Origin: Acidobacteriota bacterium
GTDB lineage: Bacteria > Acidobacteriota > Terriglobia > Bryobacterales > Bryobacteraceae
Assembly (NCBI GenBank): GCA_025352795.1
Contig: JANXSF010000087.1
Location: 1 to 64,000 of the forward strand
Length of the DNA: 64,000 nt
Reading direction: 5' to 3'
Made by a program: the position numbers and the translations under genes
Notes under the pieces: generated by a model
Seen by the model: only the letters and a program-made list of their open reading frames with translations
What the model was told of the DNA's origin: nothing
Database searches by the model: none
Shown: piece after piece, positions 27,637 to 35,276 of the stretch
How the letters are laid out: each line of letters starts with the position of its first letter
Numbering within the stretch: position 1 is the first letter of the stretch

Positions 27637-28212
27637 TTATTTTTTGGTAACCACGGCGGCCACGGCTTTTTTGACAGGAGCAGCCGTAACCCCAGCGAGC
27701 AATTCCAAAATCTTCTTTCTGGTTTCAGCTTCCTCATCCTTCAAATCCCCGCCCACGTGCTGTTCACGGATGATGCCTTGTTTATCGATGAAAACTGTTT
27801 GGGGCACCATGAAGCTTTGCATATTGGAAATATGCAAATACGGCATAGCCTTTTCACGTTCCGTGTAGCCAACTGGAAAGGTTAGGGCAAACTGTTCAAT
27901 GAACTTCGGAATCAACGGGACATGATCTTCCCCGGCAGCAATGGCCAATGGTTGAAAGCCTTTCGGTCCCAGTTCCTTATACAACTTCTGCAAAATCGCA
28001 ACGGTCTTCTGGCAGTGTGGGCAAGTGGGATTGAAGAATTCAATCACCACAACTTTGCCTCGAAAGGAACTCAACAACCGGTCCTTACTTTCATCTTTAT
28101 GCTTGCCCTCTTTGTCGAGAACCTTCACGATGAACTCGGGCGATTTGCGAGGCAATTCAACCGGGAAAGCCGCCACTGCGGACAATGTCAGGAGCACCAA
28201 TAGCTTTGTCAT
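27637..28212 (-). CDS. Periplasmic thioredoxin-fold (TlpA-like) protein, CPHC
   Basis: Start at ATG 28212 (191 residues), 10 nt after the peptidase stop and opening a signal peptide (MTKLLVLLTLSAVAAFPVEL). Thioredoxin fold: GKVVVIEFFNPTC with C64-PH-C67, the DsbA-type CPHC pair, then MVPQTVFIDKQGIIREQHVG with cis-Pro. It also ends in a short basic Ala/Val/Lys tail. Redox partner or chaperone for exported proteins, perhaps the adjacent peptidase or receptor. Confidence 0.87.
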   Translation of the reverse strand: MTKLLVLLTLSAVAAFPVELPRKSPEFIVKVLDKEGKHKDESKDRLLSSFRGKVVVIEFFNPTCPHCQKTVAILQKLYKELGPKGFQPLAIAAGEDHVPLIPKFIEQFALTFPVGYTEREKAMPYLHISNMQSFMVPQTVFIDKQGIIREQHVGGDLKDEEAETRKKILELLAGVTAAPVKKAVAAVVTKK

Positions 28213-28222
28213 ATTCTTTAGT

Positions 28223-29416
28223 TTACAAAATCCCTTCCAGGCTTGAAACTGTCTGTCCGTTGCGGCGCAATTCAAATCGCCCGGACGCAGTTGAGCCCAA
28301 TACTTCATTTATGACACTAGAACTGTCTTCCCGATAGCCCTTTGATTTCTTAGCCAGTACTATTTTGTAGACCTCAAAGTACTGTTTGGCGCTATCTTCG
28401 GAATCGAATTCCACTGCATGGACCAGAATTGGATGCTTATCCTTTTTCCGCTCCCAGACGGAAAGACGTCCACCCCTCCAATGGGTTCCAATTTTTTCGG
28501 CCATTTCTTTCCCCGCATATTCACGAAGCAGCATGGTGACGTCGAATTCCCCCAATGCTCCATCGGTCACTTGCTTGTAATCTTTTTGACCAACGAACTT
28601 GGCAAGTTTAGGTTCTGTGGGGGACTTCCTATCAAAGTAGGCTTGCGGATGAAGTATTTGTTGGGTGGAGACAGGGGCGTGTTTGAACACTTCCCCAAAT
28701 GCAGATTTACCCATCTTTCGGATGACTTCATTTTGAAACAACATGCCGCTGGTATATGGAAACCGCAATGATTCACGAATGTATAGGGGGGCTTTGGCAA
28801 GTTCGGGATATTGCGCGGCGGAATCATTCATGCTGGCGGCCATGTCTGAAAGCCTGGTGGAATCTACTAAACTTTGTCCTAACTTTTTGGCCATTCGTTC
28901 CATCATCAGCCATTGCGCCTGGCCTTCCATGACGGCTCCGCGGGCAGTGGCGGCGTCGTCTGTGGTGCTTTTCAGGATATATTTTCCGAGGTTAAAATGT
29001 TGGTCGGCAAGGGCGTGGGCCAGTTCGTGAAACAGGGCGATGCGCTGCATTTCTTCATCCTGACCTTCCAGCACAAACATGCGCTTTTTCTTGTAGTCAT
29101 AAAATGCTGCGGCTTGCTCTGTAACTACTGATACGGTGGTTTCCTTCAAATCGAAACCTGCTGGAACAAGACCAAACAATTTCAGTGCCAGTTCTTCGGC
29201 GTGCATCTGGGCAGGGGTGATGGCTTCAGCCACACGACCCTGCATGAACGCTTTGAGTTTGTCGCGATTGATGAAATCTCTCTCCACCCGTTTCAGCGGA
29301 GAAAGCCCTGTAAGTTGGCTTAATTCTGCAATCATGGGTTCAATTTCATCGAATAGTTTAGGGGATGGCTGGGCAAGCAGCGCATTGGCGAGGAGCAAAT
29401 AAAAGAGAGGCTTCAA
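28223..29416 (-). CDS. Secreted HExxH metallopeptidase-like protein
   Basis: 397 residues from TTG 29416; no ATG lies near the leader MKPLFYLLLANALLAQ. The zinc-peptidase motif H130-E-L-A-H134 is followed by E164 (AVMEGQAQW), the spacing of gluzincin-type enzymes. The flanking text FHELAHALADQHFNLGKYIL resembles acidobacterial/actinobacterial putative metallopeptidases of unknown substrate. It is the first gene of the operon to the TonB receptor. Function is inferred from the motif only. Confidence 0.75.
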   Translation of the reverse strand: MKPLFYLLLANALLAQPSPKLFDEIEPMIAELSQLTGLSPLKRVERDFINRDKLKAFMQGRVAEAITPAQMHAEELALKLFGLVPAGFDLKETTVSVVTEQAAAFYDYKKKRMFVLEGQDEEMQRIALFHELAHALADQHFNLGKYILKSTTDDAATARGAVMEGQAQWLMMERMAKKLGQSLVDSTRLSDMAASMNDSAAQYPELAKAPLYIRESLRFPYTSGMLFQNEVIRKMGKSAFGEVFKHAPVSTQQILHPQAYFDRKSPTEPKLAKFVGQKDYKQVTDGALGEFDVTMLLREYAGKEMAEKIGTHWRGGRLSVWERKKDKHPILVHAVEFDSEDSAKQYFEVYKIVLAKKSKGYREDSSSVINEVLGSTASGRFELRRNGQTVSSLEGIL

Positions 29417-29537
29417 ACCCCGATGGTAGCGCTTTTCAAGACAAATATGCTGTACTGGTCTAGGTCTTTTAGGGACAGCTCTTGAAGCGTCGAAATCCTT
29501 TTCTGTTTCCTATTAGCCTGGATTATAAGGAGACAAA

Positions 29538-29963
29538 ATGCCGCAGGCGAAACAAGGCGACGTGGTGGCCATTCACTACAAGGGTCAATTGGATGATGGA
29601 AGCGTATTTGATTCTTCAGAGGGCAGAGAGCCCCTGGAATTTAAAATTGGAGCGAACCAGGTGATTCCAGGATTTGAGGCTGCGGTGCTGGGTCTGGATT
29701 TAGGGCAATCGCGCACAACACGCATTGAGCCAGACCAAGCATATGGTCCACGTCGCGATGAAATGTTGATCACCGTAGGCAAGGAACGATTTCCAGAAGG
29801 CATGGATATTGAATCTGGCCAGGAGTTTCAACTGGATGGTGGCAGTGGCGATATGCCTGTGGTGGTGACTGAGGTCACAGAGACTACCGTGACGCTGGAC
29901 GGCAATCATCCCTTGGCAGGTAAATCGCTGACCTTTCACATTGAACTTGTTTCCGTGAAATAA
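29538..29963 (+). CDS. FKBP-type peptidyl-prolyl isomerase, SlyD-like
   Basis: 141 residues with AAGGAG upstream of the ATG. FKBP core with inserted flap as in SlyD: GDVVAIHYKGQLDDGSVFDS, PLEFKIGANQVIPGFEAAVL, then the insert with RFPEGMDIESGQEF and the closing strand GKSLTFHIELVSV. It catalyses prolyl cis-trans isomerisation in the cytoplasm. The His-rich metal-binding tail of E. coli SlyD is missing, so nickel delivery is unlikely. Followed 32 bp later by an ECF sigma gene. Confidence 0.93.
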   Translation: MPQAKQGDVVAIHYKGQLDDGSVFDSSEGREPLEFKIGANQVIPGFEAAVLGLDLGQSRTTRIEPDQAYGPRRDEMLITVGKERFPEGMDIESGQEFQLDGGSGDMPVVVTEVTETTVTLDGNHPLAGKSLTFHIELVSVK

Positions 29964-29995
29964 TTCATGTGGCTTGGCCGCAGAGCCAGTATGAA

Positions 29996-30556
29996 ATGCA
30001 AGAATCACCTGACGGAGAAATAACGCGTTTACTGCACCAGTGGAGCAACGGTGACCGTGGTGCGGAAGATCGCTTGTTTGAACTGGTTGTGCCCGACCTT
30101 CATAAACTGGCGCAATACCTTACTCGTCGGGAACGGCAAGACAATTCCTTGCAAGCGACAGCGCTGATCAACGAAGCCTACTTGCGTCTGGCGCATGCTC
30201 GAAAGTTGGAGTGGCAAAATCGAAAGCATTTTTTTGCGGTAGCAGCCAGGTCTATGCGGCGGCTATTGATCGACCATGCGCGGGGCCGTCCTTCGGGACA
30301 AAAAGTGGAGTTGGAAGAACTGCTGCAGTTGCTGCCAAGCGAGACAAAGAAACTGGATGAAGCCATTGCCATTGACACGCTGCTTCGCGAAATTGAAGGA
30401 ACGCATCCGGAATGGTGCTCTATCATTGACTTAAAATTCTTTTTGGGCTTAACGGATGAAGAGGCGGCAGAGGCTTTATGCATTTCACTCCGAACGCTAC
30501 AACGGCAATATGGGGATGCGCGTCGCTGGTTGTTTGAAAAACTTTCGCCGGCTTGA
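29996..30556 (+). CDS. ECF-type sigma-70 factor (TIGR02999-like)
   Basis: 186 residues, start at ATG 29996 (29969 GTG also possible). Region 2: GEITRLLHQWSNGDRGAEDR to RRLLIDHARGRPSG; region 4: DEEAAEALCISLRTLQRQYG. Same group as the 6618 gene. The stop and the next start overlap as TGATG, so it is co-translated with a membrane TPR protein that appears to be a kinase-less version of the usual partner. Confidence 0.9.
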   Translation: MQESPDGEITRLLHQWSNGDRGAEDRLFELVVPDLHKLAQYLTRRERQDNSLQATALINEAYLRLAHARKLEWQNRKHFFAVAARSMRRLLIDHARGRPSGQKVELEELLQLLPSETKKLDEAIAIDTLLREIEGTHPEWCSIIDLKFFLGLTDEEAAEALCISLRTLQRQYGDARRWLFEKLSPA

Positions 30557-31752
30557 TGGATAACCAACCTGAATTCGACGAGCTGCTGATGACCGTTGTG
30601 GATGCGGCATTGAAACTGCCATTGACAGAGCGGGAGAAATACCTTTGCTCAGCTTGTGCGAACAACGACCTGCTTTATAGGGAAGCTAAAGAGCGGGTGG
30701 ATTGGGAAGAGCGCATGGGTGGCTTTTTGCATCAGCCGTTACTTGTGCGCAAGGAATTTCCCGAGTCGGTGCAAACTACAAATTCCAACGGGAAGTTTCA
30801 GCCAAAGTTGCTGATGGCGGGCATGGCTGTTGCGCTACTTGTTGCGGGATTGTTTTGGGTAACGCGCGAACCGGAAGCAGTTCGGTTGGCCATTCTTACT
30901 TCTGATGACGATACCTTCGGCGCGCGGTATGACGTCAAGGAAAGGCTTTCCGGTGTACGACGTCGCTTTGAGATTCTGCTGCCCGAGGATCAGGAAGTTT
31001 CAACGCTGGAATCGGCGAAATCTGTTCTTGGAGCGACCCATGTTCTGCGATTGAAAACTGGTTCCCTGACAACGGTGGATGGAAGAGAACTGTTCGTTGC
31101 AAAGGATGATGCCGTTGCAGCCGTAGAAAAAGAATTTCATATATCGGCAAGGCCAGCGGTTTCGGGGGTGGCCTATGACGATTATTTGACGGGGCTACAG
31201 TTACTTCATAATCTACGAGAAGATCCAACGAAAGCACTGGCGGCTTTCGACTTGGCCTTGGAAAAAGATGGGCGGGCAGTTCAGTTGCTAGTTGCTGCAG
31301 CGCAAGCAGAAATGCAAAAGTTTCAAAACGGAGAAGGAAGGGAGTGGCTGGATAGGGCGGGAGCTTCTTTGTCGAAAGCTAAAACTTTGCGGCCTAACTA
31401 TGTTCCGGCGCTGGTGCTGTCTGGCAGGTATCAATTGGAATCGGGAAACTTTGAAGAAGCGACAGTGGAATTGTTGACTGCGGTGAAACTGGACCCAACC
31501 AACAGCGAGGGCTGGCAGGCGTTGGCCGCATCTTACCTGGGCATGCACAATGTAGAGCGCGCGCTGGCAACGTTTGAGGCGGCGATAGCGGCGCAACCGG
31601 AATCCTATTGGCCTTATTTGTTGCGGGGAACTTTCTTTGAGCGAGAGAAGCGATGGACCGAGGCGCAGCGGGATTTCAGCACGGTATGCAAACTTGTTCC
31701 CGGTTGGGACCAAGGGAAAAGAAATTTAGCTGGCGTAGTTTCGGCCAAATAA
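30556..31752 (+). CDS. Membrane TPR protein, kinase-less partner of the ECF sigma factor
   Basis: 398 residues from ATG 30556, overlapping the sigma stop by one base. The first 70 residues (PEFDELLMTVVDAALKLPLT, EREKYLCSACANNDLLYREA) match the N-terminal extension of acidobacterial Ser/Thr kinases, but where the kinase should be there is a membrane segment (about 85-103, LMAGMAVALLVAGLFWV). A TolB-N-like or adenylate-cyclase-partner-like beta region follows (LSGVRRRFEILLPEDQEVST), then four or so TPRs from about residue 205. It may transmit an envelope signal to the sigma factor without phosphorylation. Confidence 0.8.
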   Translation: MDNQPEFDELLMTVVDAALKLPLTEREKYLCSACANNDLLYREAKERVDWEERMGGFLHQPLLVRKEFPESVQTTNSNGKFQPKLLMAGMAVALLVAGLFWVTREPEAVRLAILTSDDDTFGARYDVKERLSGVRRRFEILLPEDQEVSTLESAKSVLGATHVLRLKTGSLTTVDGRELFVAKDDAVAAVEKEFHISARPAVSGVAYDDYLTGLQLLHNLREDPTKALAAFDLALEKDGRAVQLLVAAAQAEMQKFQNGEGREWLDRAGASLSKAKTLRPNYVPALVLSGRYQLESGNFEEATVELLTAVKLDPTNSEGWQALAASYLGMHNVERALATFEAAIAAQPESYWPYLLRGTFFEREKRWTEAQRDFSTVCKLVPGWDQGKRNLAGVVSAK

Positions 31753-31820
31753 AGTTGTTACACAGGTTGCCGAAACCATTCTTGCTGGGTCACACGTCAG
31801 ATGCCCTGAGAGGGAAGAAA

Positions 31821-32012
31821 ATGAGTTCCAAGAAAACCATCATCATTGAAGAAGTGAACGGCAAAGCCTACTGTTATATGTGTACCCACGTTGTGGATGC
31901 ACGAGTATTGGTGGCTGGACGCTATGTTGAAACCAAGCCTGGTCAACGTTGTCCGCGATGCCAGGCAAGTCTGAATGCTGGTTCGGTAATGGAAGCAGCG
32001 AAAGCAGCGTAA
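31821..32012 (+). CDS. Small zinc-ribbon-like protein
   Basis: 63 residues from ATG 31821, chosen because AGGGAAG lies just upstream; the longer frame overlaps the TPR gene. Two cysteine pairs, C18-YM-C21 and C44-PR-C47, make a treble-clef or zinc-ribbon likely. Not recognised as a named family. A second tiny CxxC protein follows at 32059. Confidence 0.7.
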   Translation: MSSKKTIIIEEVNGKAYCYMCTHVVDARVLVAGRYVETKPGQRCPRCQASLNAGSVMEAAKAA

Positions 32013-32058
32013 TTGGTCTATCTACAAATTTGGATTGAGTGTTACGATAGGATTTAAG

Positions 32059-32259
32059 ATGATGAAAGCGAATCCAACTCAATCTGAAGTTACGCCATTG
32101 ATGCCGCCACCAGTTGTGACTTCCGCACCTGCAAAGTGCACCGTTTGTGGAGATCCACAAGCGCCGAACAGTGGTGAAGGTTTGTGTTGGGTGTGCCGTC
32201 GCTTGAAGATCAGTGCATGGCGCGATTCTGATTTGCAGCCTTCTGGTCAACAAGAATAA
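32059..32259 (+). CDS. Small zinc-ribbon-like protein
   Basis: 66 residues (or 65 from ATG 32062) with AGGA upstream. A Pro-rich N-terminus leads to C27-TV-C30 and C43-WV-C46, a compact zinc ribbon. It follows a similar small protein by 46 bp. No function assigned. Confidence 0.65.
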   Translation: MMKANPTQSEVTPLMPPPVVTSAPAKCTVCGDPQAPNSGEGLCWVCRRLKISAWRDSDLQPSGQQE

Positions 32260-32379
32260 TTAACCTAGCCACTGCGCTTTGCAGGCTTTTCATCTGTCCA
32301 CTTCCACCCCTGGGCGTCTGAGGCCCTTTCGATTTTCCGCAAGAACCAACATTCGGTTGAGTTAAAATTAAGGCTAATT

Positions 32380-32541
32380 ATGCGTTGCCCGATCTGCGAA
32401 AAACAAGTAAAATCCAGCGATGCATTGATGCCCTTTTGTTCGGAACGCTGCAAGCTGATTGACCTGGGAAACTGGGCCAGCGAAAAATACGTGATTCCCG
32501 CAACTACGCAAAATATGGATGAAAGTGAAGAAGGCGACTAG
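32380..32541 (+). CDS. yacG: DNA gyrase inhibitor YacG (zinc-binding)
   Basis: 53 residues. MRCPICEKQV supplies C3 and C6, and PFCSERCKLIDLGNWASEKY supplies C20 and C24 with the family signature IDLGxW. YacG binds zinc and GyrB and inhibits gyrase. AAGG lies 6 nt before the ATG. Its 3' end overlaps pgpA by 23 bp, so they are cotranscribed. Confidence 0.9.
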   Translation: MRCPICEKQVKSSDALMPFCSERCKLIDLGNWASEKYVIPATTQNMDESEEGD

Positions 32542-33001
32542 CCCACTTTCCTTTGCGCTAGCCACCTGGTTTGGATGCGGCTTGTCTCCCAAAGCTCCGG
32601 GAACCGTAGGAACGCTAGGCGGATTGATTGTTGCGATTCCTCTAATTACATACGCAAATTTCACTCCATGGCATTTCATTCTGCTGACGGCGGTGGTTAC
32701 ACCAATCGGCATTTGGGCCGCGAACAAGACGATTGAAAGCACTGGCAATCAGGATCCGCAAATTGTGGTGATTGATGAAGTGTTGGGACTGTGGCTGACG
32801 CTGGCTGGTGCGGCTCGCTTCAATTGGCAGAGCTTTCTTTTAGCCTTTGCGCTGTTCCGGATTTTCGACATCACCAAGCCTTGGCCGGTGCGAAATCTGG
32901 AAAAACTGCATGGTGGCACTGGCGTAATTGTTGACGATTTGGGAGCTGGCATCTATGCGGCGGTTGTAATGGCGCTTGCAGGATGGTTCAATCTTTATTA
33001 G
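32519..33001 (+). CDS. pgpA: Phosphatidylglycerophosphatase A
   Basis: 160 residues, full length. It dephosphorylates phosphatidylglycerol phosphate in the inner membrane. Family signatures: LATWFGCGLSPKAPGTVGTL near the N-terminus, IVVIDEVLGLWLTL, FRIFDITKPWPV and the C-terminal LHGGTGVIVDDLGAGIYAAV. Several membrane segments. It starts inside yacG and overlaps the next ORF. Confidence 0.93.
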   Translation: MKVKKATSPLSFALATWFGCGLSPKAPGTVGTLGGLIVAIPLITYANFTPWHFILLTAVVTPIGIWAANKTIESTGNQDPQIVVIDEVLGLWLTLAGAARFNWQSFLLAFALFRIFDITKPWPVRNLEKLHGGTGVIVDDLGAGIYAAVVMALAGWFNLY

Positions 33002-34035
33002 ACATGCAATTTTTTCGTGATTCAGAAGACAAGCCGGAAATCGCCCAGGTGCTGCCCGGTGCTGCCATCGCTGGCGGTGAACTTGAAATTCGTGGGACAG
33101 GATTTCTGCGTGGCGGTCGGGCCAAAGTATTGGTAGGCGACGTGCAGGCCCCGGTTATCATTGGATCGCAATCCTTCATCATCGCCAAAGTTCCCGATGG
33201 TGCGGACAATGGAAATCTGCTGGTGGATAATGGCGAGCGGCTCTCCAGCATTTGGAATTGTGAAATTGGCATTCAACTGGCAGAAGACTTGCATCCAGTA
33301 TCCAGCCCTGCGGTGGATTCGCAAGGAAATATTTTCACAACTTTCAGCGGTACACGCGGTCAGAAGACGCCGGTGTCTGTTTACAAAATTGATTCCAGAA
33401 AAGGGATGACGCCTTTTCTTAGCGACATCATGAATCCTACGGGCCTAGCGTTTGACCGCGAAGGCCTGCTGTATATTTCCAGTCGCAACGATGAAATTGT
33501 GTATCAGTGCACACCAAGTGGTCAGCTTTCTATTTTTGTGGAAGGTATGGGAACGGCCACGGGTCTGGCTTTTGATGACGAAGGCAACCTGTATGTTGGG
33601 GATCGGAGCGGGACCATTTTCAAGGTCAGCCCGACGCGCCAAATTTATGTGTTCGCGACAGTGGAGCCATCCATCGCCGCGTATCACATGACCTTTGGGT
33701 CTGATCAGCACTTGTACATTACTGGACCGACCACTTCCAGTTACGACGTGGTGCATCGTGTTGCGCCGGACGGACAGGTGGAAATTTTCTTCCGCGGCTT
33801 GGGCCGTCCGCAAGGGCTGGCCTTTGATGATGCGGGGAATTTATACGTCAGCTCTTCGCTAGCTGGACGGCGAGGCGTGGTGCGCATTACTCCCAACAAA
33901 GAAGCCAGCCTGTTTCTTTCCGGACCGGGAATAGTAGGGCTTGCCTTCACACCCTCAAAGGCCATGGCCATTGCAACTAACAACGCAATTTTTCGCGTTA
34001 ACGTGGGTATTGCTGGAAGGCCTATCTGGGGATGA
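32983..34035 (+). CDS. IPT/TIG-like plus SMP-30/NHL-type beta-propeller protein
   Basis: 350 residues from ATG 32983, or 343 from ATG 33004; neither has a good SD. No signal peptide. The first about 90 residues look like an IPT/TIG domain (GELEIRGTGFLRGGRAKVLV, DNGNLLVDNG). The rest is a six-bladed propeller with repeated phrases such as NPTGLAFDREGLLYISSRND, TGLAFDDEGNLYVGDRSGTI and PQGLAFDDAGNLYVSS. Gluconolactonase-like fold but no ligand set that I can confirm, so enzymatic role is doubtful. Lies between pgpA and cinA with overlaps at both ends. Confidence 0.75.
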   Translation: MVQSLLDMQFFRDSEDKPEIAQVLPGAAIAGGELEIRGTGFLRGGRAKVLVGDVQAPVIIGSQSFIIAKVPDGADNGNLLVDNGERLSSIWNCEIGIQLAEDLHPVSSPAVDSQGNIFTTFSGTRGQKTPVSVYKIDSRKGMTPFLSDIMNPTGLAFDREGLLYISSRNDEIVYQCTPSGQLSIFVEGMGTATGLAFDDEGNLYVGDRSGTIFKVSPTRQIYVFATVEPSIAAYHMTFGSDQHLYITGPTTSSYDVVHRVAPDGQVEIFFRGLGRPQGLAFDDAGNLYVSSSLAGRRGVVRITPNKEASLFLSGPGIVGLAFTPSKAMAIATNNAIFRVNVGIAGRPIWG

Positions 34036-35276
34036 ACGCGGAAATCATAGCCGTCGGGTCTGAACTTCTTACGCCGACCAAGATCGATACAAATTCCTTG
34101 TGGCTCACCGATCAGTTGAACACATTGGGAATTGAAGTGGTTTTGAAATCCATTGTGGCGGATGATCGGCCTCGTCTAACTGCGCAGATTGCAGCGGCGT
34201 TTGAACGGTCTGATTTGGTGCTGATCACGGGCGGCTTAGGCCCAACGGAAGACGATGTAACTCGCGATGCGGCGGCTGCAGCACTGGGCATTGGACAAAC
34301 GTTTCAGCCGAAAATTGCTGATCAAATTGCTGCCTTGTTTGTACGCTTGGGTCGCAAGACCATGGCGGAAAACAATAAGCGTCAGGCCTTTGTTTTAGAT
34401 GGTGCGGAAGTTTTGGCTAATCCTCGAGGCACGGCCCCAGGACAATGGATTGCGAAGAACGGACGCGTGGTGATTTTGCTGCCTGGACCGCCGCGCGAAA
34501 TGAAGCCGCTGTTCACGGAACAGTGCTGCCCGCGCATCGAAAAGTTGCTGCCGCCCATTGTGATTCGCACTCGTTTCTATCGTGTGGCGGGGATCGGCGA
34601 ATCGGATCTGGATCAGTTGATTGCTCCGGTGTACACGAAATACACGAATCCGGTTACGACAATTCTGGCTTCGCCAGGCGATATTCATATCCATCTGCGA
34701 GCTCGTTGCACCACAGCAGCGGAGGCTGAAACGCTGCTGACCGAAGTAGCCGAACCGATTCTGGAACTGCTTGGGGATCGTGTATATTCCGACGATGGTG
34801 CCGACCTGGAAACAACCGTGGGTCGCAAACTGAAGGCGAAGAACGCTTGGCTGGCTGTGGCCGAAAGCTGCACAGGTGGACTGATAGGGGAACGCATTAC
34901 CAGTGTCGCCGGAAGTTCCAATTATTTCCGTGGCGGATTTCTAACTTACACGGCACAGATGAAACACGAAATGGTTGGTGTCCCACTGGAAATGTTGGCC
35001 CAACACACGGCGGTTAGTGAGCCCGTAGTGAAAGCGATGGCTAGCGGTGCTCGTATTAAAACGAAGGCCGATTACGCACTTTCAGTGACTGGTTACGCCG
35101 GACCGGAAGGTGGTGACGACGGCACTCCTGCTGGCCTGGTCTGGATCGGACTGGCGACTCCTGTTGGCGTGGAAGCGAACAAGTTTCAGTTATGGGGCGA
35201 TCGGGAACGGGTTCGTTCCGTGGCTGGTATTTATGCTTTGGATTGGCTTCGTAAAAAGCTTTCCGAAAGGTCTTAG
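34032..35276 (+). CDS. cinA: CinA-like protein (NMN amidohydrolase / competence-damage protein)
   Basis: 414 residues with ATGA overlap to the previous gene. N-terminal MoCF-binding-like domain (MNAEIIAVGSELLTPTKIDT, ITGGLGPTEDDVTRDAAAAA) and C-terminal PncC domain (LAVAESCTGGLIGERITSVA, YALSVTGYAGPEGGDDGTPA). Two-domain CinA proteins hydrolyse ADP-ribose and deamidate NMN in pyridine nucleotide salvage. Complete length. Confidence 0.95.
   Translation: MNAEIIAVGSELLTPTKIDTNSLWLTDQLNTLGIEVVLKSIVADDRPRLTAQIAAAFERSDLVLITGGLGPTEDDVTRDAAAAALGIGQTFQPKIADQIAALFVRLGRKTMAENNKRQAFVLDGAEVLANPRGTAPGQWIAKNGRVVILLPGPPREMKPLFTEQCCPRIEKLLPPIVIRTRFYRVAGIGESDLDQLIAPVYTKYTNPVTTILASPGDIHIHLRARCTTAAEAETLLTEVAEPILELLGDRVYSDDGADLETTVGRKLKAKNAWLAVAESCTGGLIGERITSVAGSSNYFRGGFLTYTAQMKHEMVGVPLEMLAQHTAVSEPVVKAMASGARIKTKADYALSVTGYAGPEGGDDGTPAGLVWIGLATPVGVEANKFQLWGDRERVRSVAGIYALDWLRKKLSERS

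Noticed and set aside
32269-32310. Possible terminators (CTGC/GCAG and GGGC/GCCC stems followed by T runs) before yacG
   Set aside because: Stems of only 4-6 bp with mismatches; too weak to call.
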